A DNA stretch of 11,356 nucleotides from Actinomycetota bacterium. Lineage in GTDB: Bacteria; Actinomycetota; Acidimicrobiia; IMCC26256; JACDBD01. Below, piece by piece: positions 5,981 through 11,356 of this stretch (the stretch's first letter is position 1; each line of letters opens with the position of its first letter). A program made the translations under genes and the position numbers. Where the stretch lies: positions 1 to 11,356 of the forward strand of contig JACDBD010000220.1 of assembly GCA_013695115.1 (NCBI GenBank). Direction: 5' to 3'. Under the pieces are notes generated by a model. The model was given only the letters and a program-made list of their open reading frames with translations, was not told the DNA's origin and did no database searches.

Positions 5981-7005
5981 GGATCGGCGTGCTCACCGGC
6001 GGGGGCGACTGTCCCGGGCTCAACGCCGTCATCCGCGCCGCGGTCCGCAAGGGCGAAGAGGTCTACGGGCACGCCTTCACCGGCTTCCGGGCCGGCTGGC
6101 GCGGTGTCATCGAGTGCCAGACGACCGAGCTCACGACCAACCACACCCGGGGGATCCTGCCCCGGGGCGGCACCATCCTCGGCACGTCGCGCACCAACCC
6201 GTACAAGAGCGACGACGGCGTCGCCCGGGTGCTCGACACGCTCCGGCGTGAGCGGATCGACGCGCTGATCGCGATCGGCGGCGAGGACACCCTCGGCGTC
6301 GCCAACAAGCTCTGTGGCGACGGTGTCGCCGTGGTCGGCGTGCCGAAGACGATCGACAACGACCTGTCGGCCACCGACTTCACGTTCGGGTTCAACACTG
6401 CGGTGCAGATCGCCACCGACGCCATCGACCGGCTGCACACGACCGCCGAGAGCCACGACCGGGTCATGGTCGTCGAGGTCATGGGCCGTCACGCCGGCTG
6501 GATCGCGACCTACGCAGGCATGGCCGGCGGCGCCGACGTGATCCTGATCCCGGAGGAGCCCTTCGACATCGCCGAGGTGTGCGAGCGCATCGAACACCGC
6601 CACCGCCGGGGCGCGGGCTTCTCGATCGTGGTCGTCGCCGAAGGCGCGACCCCGGCCGAGGGCACGATGGCGACCCAGGCCGGCGAGCTCGACGAGTTCG
6701 GGCATGTGCGCCTGGGTGGGATCAGCAACCAGATCCAGGAGGAGATCGAGCGCCGGACCGGCTTCGAGACCCGGGTCACGATCCTCGGCCATGTCCTGCG
6801 GGGCGGGACGCCCACCGCCTTCGACCGGGTCATCGCGACCCGCTTCGGCATCGAGGCCATCGACGCGGTCAACGAGAAGGACTTCGGGAAGATGGTGGCG
6901 TTGCGTGGCACCGACATCGTGCGCGTGCCGATCGAGGAAGGCGTGAAAGAGCTCAAGACCGTCGACCCCAAGCTCTACGACGCGGCGACGGTCTTCTTTG
7001 GGTAG
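5977..7005 (+). CDS. pfp: 6-phosphofructokinase, residues predict pyrophosphate-dependent type
   Basis: The 342-residue cytoplasmic enzyme phosphorylates fructose 6-phosphate at C1 in glycolysis. It has the PfkA fold: phosphate loop GVLTGGGDCPGLN at the N-terminus, the IGGEDT motif, PKTIDND with catalytic Asp127 and Asp129, MGRHAGWIA, VVAEGA, and LGHVLRGGTPTAFDR. Numbering coincides with E. coli PfkA. At position 104 it has Asp (GGEDT) where ATP enzymes have Gly, and at 124 it has Lys (PKTIDND) where they have Gly (PGTIDND). These two changes are the established marks of PPi-dependent enzymes, as in the Amycolatopsis methanolica group. PPi as donor would make the step reversible. The ATG at 5977 starts the conserved MRIGVLTGGG; GGATGGGG sits 5 nt upstream. 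It leads a rightward run with tesB, ltaE and an SDR. An ATP enzyme is the alternative. Confidence 0.94.
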   Translation: MRIGVLTGGGDCPGLNAVIRAAVRKGEEVYGHAFTGFRAGWRGVIECQTTELTTNHTRGILPRGGTILGTSRTNPYKSDDGVARVLDTLRRERIDALIAIGGEDTLGVANKLCGDGVAVVGVPKTIDNDLSATDFTFGFNTAVQIATDAIDRLHTTAESHDRVMVVEVMGRHAGWIATYAGMAGGADVILIPEEPFDIAEVCERIEHRHRRGAGFSIVVVAEGATPAEGTMATQAGELDEFGHVRLGGISNQIQEEIERRTGFETRVTILGHVLRGGTPTAFDRVIATRFGIEAIDAVNEKDFGKMVALRGTDIVRVPIEEGVKELKTVDPKLYDAATVFFG

Positions 7006-7070
7006 AGAGCGGGCACGACCAATCAGCGTTGCAGCGCATTTGGCGCCGAGCAGCGAGTGAGGCCATAGGG

Positions 7071-7949
7071 ATGGGCGAGCCTCTGGATGAGCTCCTGGCG
7101 CTGCTGGAGCTCGAGACCCTCGAAGTCAACCTGTTCCGGGGGCTGAGCCCCGACGAGGACCGCCAGCGTGTCTTCGGCGGGCAGGTCGCGGCGCAGGCGT
7201 TGACCGCGGCGGGGCGGACGGTGGGCGAGGACCGGGGCGTGCACTCGCTGCACTCCTACTTCCTGCGTCCCGGCGACCCCAACATCCCGATCGTGTACGA
7301 GGTCGACCGCATCCGGGACGGTCGGAGCTTCACCACCCGCCGCGTCGTCGCCATCCAGCACGGGAAGGCGATCTTCAACCTGGCGGCGTCGTTCCAGATC
7401 CACGAGACCGGCCCCGACCACCAGGATCCGATGCCGGAGGTCCCCGACCCCGATGCGCTGCCGACGTTCAAGGAGCGCATCGAGCCCTACCTCGATCGCT
7501 TTGGCGCCGACTTTGCCGAGTGGCTGGTGCGTGAGCGGCCGATCGACTCCCGCCCGGTCGAGGATCCCCGCTGGCTCGACCCGAAGCCCCGCCCACCCGA
7601 GCAGGACGTGTGGATCCGCGCCAACGGCGCGCTGCCCGACGCCCCGCTGCTGCACGCGTGCGTGGTCGCCTACGCGTCCGACCTTACGTTGCTCGACACC
7701 GCGATGTTCCCGCACGCGATCTCGTACAAGGAAGACCATTACCAGATCGCCAGCCTCGACCACGCGATGTGGTTCCACCGGCCGTTCCGATCCGACGAGT
7801 GGTTGCTGTATCACCAGCGGAGCCCGTCCGCCCACGGCGCGCGGGGGCTGGCTGAGGGCGCGATCTTCTGCCGCGACGGCACGCTCGCGGTCACGGTCAT
7901 CCAGGAAGGCCTGATCCGCCCGATCGGGTCGGCAGAGGCCGCGCCCTAA
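7071..7949 (+). CDS. tesB: Acyl-CoA thioesterase II
   Basis: The 292-residue double-hotdog thioesterase hydrolyses acyl-CoA to free fatty acid and CoA in the cytoplasm. It matches the TesB family along its full length: N-terminal [24 protein letters not shown], then [11 protein letters not shown]. The second hotdog carries [28 protein letters not shown] and QEGLIR. Of the E. coli catalytic residues, Asp204 and Gln278 are at exactly the same positions, while Thr228 is replaced by Ser228, a conservative change keeping the hydroxyl. The ATG at 7071 is preceded by GAGG at 7059-7062, 8 nt away. The gene lies 65 nt after pfp and 10 nt before ltaE on the same strand and may be co-transcribed. Its physiological substrate chain length cannot be inferred. 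Confidence 0.93.
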   Translation: MGEPLDELLALLELETLEVNLFRGLSPDEDRQRVFGGQVAAQALTAAGRTVGEDRGVHSLHSYFLRPGDPNIPIVYEVDRIRDGRSFTTRRVVAIQHGKAIFNLAASFQIHETGPDHQDPMPEVPDPDALPTFKERIEPYLDRFGADFAEWLVRERPIDSRPVEDPRWLDPKPRPPEQDVWIRANGALPDAPLLHACVVAYASDLTLLDTAMFPHAISYKEDHYQIASLDHAMWFHRPFRSDEWLLYHQRSPSAHGARGLAEGAIFCRDGTLAVTVIQEGLIRPIGSAEAAP

Positions 7950-7952
7950 GCT
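7947..7952 (+). promoter_or_regulatory. Candidate internal -10 box (TAAGCT) for ltaE
   Basis: TAAGCT overlaps the tesB stop codon and ends 7 nt before the GTG of ltaE, the leaderless spacing. It could give ltaE and the SDR gene their own transcript apart from read-through. No -35 is evident. Confidence 0.35.
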
Positions 7953-7959
7953 CACGCAC

Positions 7960-8973
7960 GTGCCGTCACCCGACGGGCGTATCGACCTGCGCTCCGACAC
8001 CGTCACCACGCCGACACCCGCGATGCGGCGGGCGATGGCCGACGCCGAGGTCGGCGACGACGTCTTCGGTGAGGACCCGACCATCAACCGCCTCCAGGAG
8101 CGGGCCGCCGAGCTGCTCGGCAAGGAGGCGGGGCTGTACGTCCCGTCGGGGACGATGGCCAACCAGGTGGCGTTGCGGGCGCTGGGTCGGCCCGGCACCG
8201 CGCTGGTGTGCGCCGACGGCGCGCACGTGTATCGCGTCGAGGGTGAGTCGACCGCCGACGCCGGCATCGAGGCGCGCCCGGTGGCGGACGTTGCCGGCGC
8301 GCTCGCGCCCGCCGATGTCGAGCGAGCGCTCGGCGAGCAGCTCGACGCGTCGCTCGTCAGCATCGAGAACACGTACGCCGACGGGAATGGCCGCGCGTGG
8401 CGCATCGACGAGATCCGGGGGGTGTGCGAGGTCGCGCAGCGCCACGACCTCCCGGTGCACTGCGACGGCGCCCGCATCTGGAACGCGTCGGTGGCGCTGG
8501 GCGTACCCGTGGCCGAGTTGGTGGCCCCGGTGACGACCGCGATGTTCTGCATCTCGAAGGGCCTCGGAGCGCCGGTGGGGTCGGTGCTGGTCGGGCCGGC
8601 CGACGTAGTCGGCGAGGCGCACTCGTACCGCCGCCGTCTGGGCGGCGCGATGCGTCAGGCGGGGGTGATCGCCGCCGCCGGCCTGGTCGCGCTGGACACG
8701 ATGGTCGAGCGCTTGGCCGACGACCATCGTCGGGCCGGCGCGCTCGCCGACGTGCTGGCCGAGCGGTTCCCGGGCAGCGTCGACGCTGCGGCGATCGAGA
8801 CCAACATCGTGTGGGCGCATCTCGACCGAATCCCCGGCGACCTCCTTGACCGGCTGCGCGGTGAGGGCATCTGGGCGCTGGCGCTGGGGGACCGCGCCCG
8901 GTTTGTCACCCACAAGGACGTCGACAATGCCGACATCGACCGCGTCGTCAAAGTGGTTCACGATCTCGACTGA
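7960..8973 (+). CDS. ltaE: Low-specificity L-threonine aldolase
   Basis: The 337-residue fold-type I PLP enzyme cleaves L-threonine or allo-threonine to glycine and acetaldehyde. Family blocks are in order: [14 protein letters not shown] near the N-terminus, [11 protein letters not shown], the [10 protein letters not shown] phosphate-binding stretch, [10 protein letters not shown] with the ring-stacking His, [21 protein letters not shown] with the PLP-ring Asp, and the Schiff-base Lys200 in [12 protein letters not shown], followed by [11 protein letters not shown]. Length is normal. The GTG at 7960 is supported by the N-terminal match and by TAAGCT 7 nt before it; no Shine-Dalgarno sequence is present. 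It follows tesB by 10 nt, and its TGA lies 9 nt before the SDR start, within whose ribosome-binding site it overlaps. Phenylserine aldolase or a related beta-hydroxy amino-acid lyase activity is possible. Confidence 0.93.
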   Translation: MPSPDGRIDLRSDTVTTPTPAMRRAMADAEVGDDVFGEDPTINRLQERAAELLGKEAGLYVPSGTMANQVALRALGRPGTALVCADGAHVYRVEGESTADAGIEARPVADVAGALAPADVERALGEQLDASLVSIENTYADGNGRAWRIDEIRGVCEVAQRHDLPVHCDGARIWNASVALGVPVAELVAPVTTAMFCISKGLGAPVGSVLVGPADVVGEAHSYRRRLGGAMRQAGVIAAAGLVALDTMVERLADDHRRAGALADVLAERFPGSVDAAAIETNIVWAHLDRIPGDLLDRLRGEGIWALALGDRARFVTHKDVDNADIDRVVKVVHDLD

Positions 8974-8978
8974 AGGAG
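8973..8978 (+). promoter_or_regulatory. Strong ribosome binding site of the SDR gene
   Basis: AAGGAG lies 4 nt before the ATG at 8983 and overlaps the last base of the ltaE stop codon. It is the clearest Shine-Dalgarno sequence in the window and contrasts with the leaderless-looking starts elsewhere, marking this gene as internal to an operon. Confidence 0.75.
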
Positions 8979-8982
8979 AGAA

Positions 8983-9780
8983 ATGGGACGCATTCTGATC
9001 ACCGGTTGCTCCACGGGCTTCGGGCGGGCGGCCACCGTCGAGCTCACCAAGCGGGGCCACGACGTGGTCGCCACCGCCCGCAAGCCGGAGACGCTCGAAG
9101 ATCTCGACGTCGCCGAACGGATCCGACTCGACGTCGACGACGACGGCTCCGTGAAGGATGCGGTGGCGAAGGCGGGGACGCTCGACGCGCTCGTGAACAA
9201 CGCTGGTTTCGGCGTGGTCGGCCCGATCGAGAAGCTGCCCTTGGTTGAGGCGAAGCGGCTCTTCGACACCAACGTCTTCGGCACCCTGCGCATGATCCAG
9301 GCGGTTGCCCCCGGGATGCGGGAGCGCGGAAGCGGCACGATCGTCAACGTCACTTCTCTGGCGGGGCGGGTGGCACCTCCGCTGGGCGGCGTGTACGCGG
9401 CGTCGAAATGGGCGGTCGAGGGCATGTCGGAGGCGCTGTACTACGAGCTCGGCCACTTCGGCGTCCGAGTCCGGCTGGTGGAGCCGGGGTTCTTCGCCAC
9501 CGAGTTCCAGGGCAAGGAGCCTCGCCACGCGCTGGACGGCCCGCCCTACGACGAGCTCGACGAGCAGTGGCAGGAGTCGTTCGAGAAGCTGCGGGGCGGC
9601 GGCGAGCCCCAGGGTCCCGAGCCGGTGGCCGCGGTAATCGCCGACGCGGTGGAGAGCACGGAGCGCCGGCTGCGCTGGCCGGTGGGCGACGACGCCGACA
9701 TGGTGCTCGCGGCCCGCACGTCGCTGGACGACGAGGCGTTCGAGGACGCGATGCGGAGCGTGTTGGGCCTCACCTGGTAA
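8983..9780 (+). CDS. Short-chain dehydrogenase/reductase (classical SDR)
   Basis: The 265-residue NAD(P)-dependent oxidoreductase has substrate unknown. It shows the Rossmann dinucleotide motif TGCSTGFG (residues 7-14), LDVDDDGS for the adenine pocket, NNAG (72-75), TNVFG with the structural Asn97, and the catalytic Ser125 (NVTSLAG), Tyr138 and Lys142 (YAASK). The PG motif follows at 168-169 (VEPGFFATEF). Thr31-Ala-Arg33 after the second strand leans toward NADP(H), but this is weak. The C-terminal 90 residues include a variable lid and a LRWPVGDDADMVL stretch common in SDRs resembling the 17-beta-hydroxysteroid-dehydrogenase group. The start is fixed by an excellent AAGGAG. It sits 9 nt after ltaE and is probably co-transcribed; its end is convergent with the methyltransferase-like gene, 3 nt apart. 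Confidence 0.93.
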   Translation: MGRILITGCSTGFGRAATVELTKRGHDVVATARKPETLEDLDVAERIRLDVDDDGSVKDAVAKAGTLDALVNNAGFGVVGPIEKLPLVEAKRLFDTNVFGTLRMIQAVAPGMRERGSGTIVNVTSLAGRVAPPLGGVYAASKWAVEGMSEALYYELGHFGVRVRLVEPGFFATEFQGKEPRHALDGPPYDELDEQWQESFEKLRGGGEPQGPEPVAAVIADAVESTERRLRWPVGDDADMVLAARTSLDDEAFEDAMRSVLGLTW

Positions 9781-9783
9781 CGG

Positions 9784-10179
9784 CTACCGGCGGGCGTAGA
9801 CGACGGCACCCCGTTTGGTGATCTCGATCGGCACCTCGACGCGCCGGGCGGCGGACTCCGCCTCCTCCCGAGCGAAGAACCGCGCCACCAGGTAGTCGAA
9901 CCACGGTGGCATGGTCGGGCAAGCGACATTGCGGCGCAGCATCTCGGGTGACCGGTCGAGCCCGACCAGCGCGGTCGCGGCCAAGGGGAGCGCGCCGGCG
10001 AGCGCCCCCGGGCCACACCCGAGGTCGAGCACGGGTGCGAGACCGATCAACCGCTCCGCGATTCGGGCGTACAGGTCGGCCGACGCGGTGCGCTCGGCGA
10101 GGCGCACGGCGAGGAGGAACCGCTCCGGATCGGAGTCGTAGTCAAATGGAGCACGCGCGTCGGCCGGTGCCAGGTTCAC
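9784..10179 (-). CDS. Methyltransferase-like protein lacking its central domain
   Basis: The 131-residue protein carries the front of a class I SAM-dependent methyltransferase: a helical start (DYDSDPERFLLAVRLAERTASADLYARIAERL), motif I VLDLGCGPG (50-58) and the acidic end of strand 2, VGLDRS with Asp75. After PEMLRRN (79-85) it jumps almost directly to what looks like the C-terminal end of such proteins (REEAESAARRVEVPIEITKRGAVVYARR). The strands 3-5 that complete the SAM pocket and active site are missing. Usual members run to 200-250 residues, so about 100 seem deleted in frame. It is probably inactive, or a binding-only remnant. The GTG at 10179 is the only sensible start, just 15 nt from the divergent PIG-L start. 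No frameshift is needed to read it. Confidence 0.68.
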   Translation of the reverse strand: MNLAPADARAPFDYDSDPERFLLAVRLAERTASADLYARIAERLIGLAPVLDLGCGPGALAGALPLAATALVGLDRSPEMLRRNVACPTMPPWFDYLVARFFAREEAESAARRVEVPIEITKRGAVVYARR

Positions 10180-10185
10180 TAAGCT
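10180..10185 (+). promoter_or_regulatory. Candidate -10 box (TAAGCT) for the PIG-L gene
   Basis: TAAGCT, identical to the box before ltaE, ends 9 nt before the GTG at 10195. The whole gap between the two divergent start codons is only 15 nt, so this box abuts the methyltransferase start and the two genes cannot easily be transcribed independently. Confidence 0.38.
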
Positions 10186-10194
10186 AAGGCGGCA

Positions 10195-10914
10195 GTGAGC
10201 GTCGAGACACCGGTGCCGTCCAGTGCGCTGGCGGTCTACGCCCACCCGGACGACCCCGAGATCTCCGCCGGCGGCACCCTCGCGGGCTGGGCCGAGGCCG
10301 GCGCCGACATCTGGGTGCTGATCACCACCAGGGGCGACAAAGGCGTGCAGGATCCCGACGCCGATCTCGACGAGCTCGCCCGGGTCCGCATCGACGAGAC
10401 GGCCAAGGCGGCCGCGCTGCTCGGCTTCGTGGATCACTTCCACCTCGACTACTCGGACGGCGAGCTTCCCGACGACCAGGCGTTGCGGGGCGTCATCACG
10501 CGCTACGTGCGCGAGCTCCGCCCCGAGGTCGTGCTCTGTCCCGACCCGACCGCGGTGTTCTTCGGTGATCGCTATTTCAATCACCACGACCATCGCGTGA
10601 CGGGCTGGGCGACCCTCGACGCGGTCGCACCCTCGGCAGGGAACCCCCACTACTTCAGTGAGCACCTGGCCGAGGGGCTCGAGGTGCACGACGTGAAGAC
10701 CGTGTACCTCTCGGGCACGCTCGAGCCCAACACCTGGGTCGACATCACGCCCACGATGGAGCGCAAGATCGACGCGTTGTTCTGCCACGAGAGCCAGCTC
10801 GAGGAGACGGGAGAGTGGTTCCGCCAGTTCCTTCGGGAGCGGGCCGAGGAGGGCGGCCGCGCCGCCGGCGTGGGCTACGCCGAGGGCTTCCGCCGACTCA
10901 GCTTCGCGGGCTAA
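10195..10914 (+). CDS. PIG-L/LmbE-family zinc deacetylase
   Basis: The 239-residue protein belongs to the family of N-acetylglucosaminyl-conjugate deacetylases and amidases that includes MshB and Mca of mycothiol metabolism. The zinc motif AHPDDPEI (residues 16-23) supplies His17 and Asp20 as ligands and Asp19 as likely base. The second motif, NHHDHR (129-134), supplies His130 and zinc ligand His133, by analogy with His144/His147 of MshB. Strands around LAVYAHPDD, WVLITTRGDKG and VVLCPDPTA fit the Rossmann-like core. It is cytoplasmic, with no signal sequence. The GTG at 10195 has TAAGCT 9 nt upstream. Length is shorter than MshB or Mca (about 290-300), so I would not assign it to either; the true substrate is unknown. 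Confidence 0.9.
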   Translation: MSVETPVPSSALAVYAHPDDPEISAGGTLAGWAEAGADIWVLITTRGDKGVQDPDADLDELARVRIDETAKAAALLGFVDHFHLDYSDGELPDDQALRGVITRYVRELRPEVVLCPDPTAVFFGDRYFNHHDHRVTGWATLDAVAPSAGNPHYFSEHLAEGLEVHDVKTVYLSGTLEPNTWVDITPTMERKIDALFCHESQLEETGEWFRQFLRERAEEGGRAAGVGYAEGFRRLSFAG

Positions 10915-10923
10915 CCGCGCTGG

Positions 10924-11184
10924 TTACAGCGACCCCGACTCCTTGCGCTTCCACTCCGACATCGCCCGGAGGACGAGCACGGCGATGATCCCGACCCCGA
11001 CAGCGGCGACGGAGGCGCCGACGAGCGCGCCCGCAAGGGTGGCGAGGCCGCAGTCCCCCTCGCAGCTGATGTCGACGAGCCCGTAGCCGATCGTCCCCCC
11101 GAAGAGTCCCGAGACGACGACCGCCAGGAACGCGAGCAGGTACCCGGTACGCGACGGGATGCCTCGCGGGATCTGCTCGTCCAT
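10924..11184 (-). CDS. Small two-helix membrane protein
   Basis: The 86-residue protein has no family I recognise. Two hydrophobic segments are clear: about 14-37 (GYLLAFLAVVVSGLFGGTIG onward) and 47-73 (LATLAGALVGASVAAVG onward). The short loop between them holds CEGDC (Cys41, Cys45) with acidic residues. The C-terminal tail is basic (EWKRKE), so by the positive-inside rule both termini face the cytoplasm and the two cysteines face outside, where they could form a disulfide. Several Gly-rich small-residue motifs in the helices suggest tight packing or oligomerisation. The ATG at 11184 has TACGCT 7 nt before it. The gene is divergent from the Nudix gene (59-nt gap) and convergent with PIG-L (9-nt gap). 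Confidence 0.76.
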   Translation of the reverse strand: MDEQIPRGIPSRTGYLLAFLAVVVSGLFGGTIGYGLVDISCEGDCGLATLAGALVGASVAAVGVGIIAVLVLRAMSEWKRKESGSL

Positions 11185-11191
11185 CGAGACG

Positions 11192-11197
11192 AGCGTA
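11192..11197 (-). promoter_or_regulatory. Candidate -10 box (TACGCT) for the small membrane protein
   Basis: TACGCT on the minus strand ends 7 nt before the ATG at 11184, again the leaderless spacing and with no Shine-Dalgarno sequence. Confidence 0.42.
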
Positions 11198-11231
11198 CGG
11201 GTGACCGCGAAGCGGCGCCGAACCGGCGTGC

Positions 11232-11237
11232 CAAACT
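11232..11237 (+). promoter_or_regulatory. Candidate -10 box (CAAACT) for the Nudix gene
   Basis: CAAACT ends 6 nt before the ATG at 11244. It lacks the first T of TANNNT but is placed as in the other genes, and it is an AT-rich island in GC-rich DNA. Confidence 0.32.
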
Positions 11238-11243
11238 GACGCC

Positions 11244-11356
11244 ATGGAGCCGGCGCACCGCGAATGGCTGGTCGCCGGCGCGCTCGTCGAAGCGGATGGC
11301 CGGCTCCTCATGGTGCGAAACCGCCGCCGCGGCGGCTTCTCCGACTGGAGCACCCC
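11244..11356 (+). CDS. Nudix hydrolase, N-terminus only (partial)
   Basis: The frame is open from ATG 11244 to the right edge (37 codons and two bases). The visible protein, MEPAHREWLVAGALVEADGR followed by LLMVRNRRRGGFSDWSTP, is the typical opening of a Nudix domain: first beta strand with the AGALV pattern, hairpin, LLMVRN strand, then a W-x-x-P turn that normally leads into the GG start of the Nudix box. The box itself (GX5EX7REUXEEXGU) lies beyond the window, so catalytic competence cannot be checked. Such proteins hydrolyse nucleoside-diphosphate-linked compounds, for example oxidised dNTPs or ADP-ribose. CAAACT lies 6 nt before the start. Confidence 0.75.
   Translation, partial: MEPAHREWLVAGALVEADGRLLMVRNRRRGGFSDWST

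Noticed and set aside
7023..8552. Minus-strand open frame of about 509 codons
   Set aside because: It is opposite tesB and ltaE, with a Ser/Ala/Arg-rich composition and no motif. The lack of stops is explained by GC content.
7966..9528. Minus-strand open frame of about 520 codons
   Set aside because: It is antisense to ltaE and the SDR, whose motifs are complete. The translation shows no domain and is rich in Arg, His and Asp as expected for a shadow.
10912..10926. Small palindrome TAACC...GGTTA joining the stops of PIG-L and the membrane protein
   Set aside because: Facing TAA stops on opposite strands are complementary by nature. The arms are only 5 bp, and similar short dyads at 3706-3716 and 9775-9787 have the same cause.
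1..11356. Mobile element, CRISPR array, defence island or biosynthetic cluster
   Set aside because: No transposase, integrase, terminal repeats, repeat-spacer pattern, tRNA or effector domains were seen. All recognisable genes are ordinary metabolic or regulatory ones with uniform base composition.

Overview
The window is chromosomal DNA from a very GC-rich bacterium (about 70% G+C by eye). The gene content suggests an actinobacterium: group-III-type phosphofructokinase, TetR/acyltransferase pair, LmbE/PIG-L deacetylase, many GTG starts and leaderless-looking promoters. Something near the Acidimicrobiia is my guess, but lineage cannot be fixed from the sequence alone. I found no mobile element, CRISPR array, tRNA, rRNA or toxin system. 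The window is densely coded, with no gene-free stretch longer than about 110 bases.

Layout, left to right: a truncated membrane-anchored protein (-, off the left edge); a HAD-family phosphatase-like hydrolase (-); divergent from it an AlaC-type alanine aminotransferase (+). A strong GC hairpin separates that gene from a convergent TetR regulator (-). TetR is divergent from a 1-acylglycerol-3-phosphate-type acyltransferase (+) over an 18-bp palindrome. Glycerol kinase (-) is convergent with the acyltransferase. Behind glycerol kinase lies a PH-like-domain protein with a disordered basic tail (-).

A rightward run follows: phosphofructokinase with pyrophosphate-type residues, acyl-CoA thioesterase II, low-specificity threonine aldolase and a short-chain dehydrogenase. 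The last part holds a methyltransferase-like gene lacking its central domain (-), a divergent PIG-L/LmbE deacetylase (+), a small two-helix membrane protein (-) and the first 37 codons of a Nudix hydrolase (+, off the right edge).

Functionally this is core metabolism: glycolysis (phosphofructokinase), pyruvate/alanine exchange (AlaC), glycerol entry (GlpK), phospholipid acylation (PlsC-like protein, possibly under TetR control) and acyl-CoA turnover (TesB). I see no dedicated new multi-gene system. The points most worth a second look are the Asp104/Lys124 signature predicting PPi use by the phosphofructokinase, a 4-codon upstream ORF that ends on its start codon, a TANNNT box 6-10 nt before nearly every transcription-unit start (leaderless mRNA style), tandem 14-bp repeats running into the glycerol kinase start, and the core-deleted methyltransferase.
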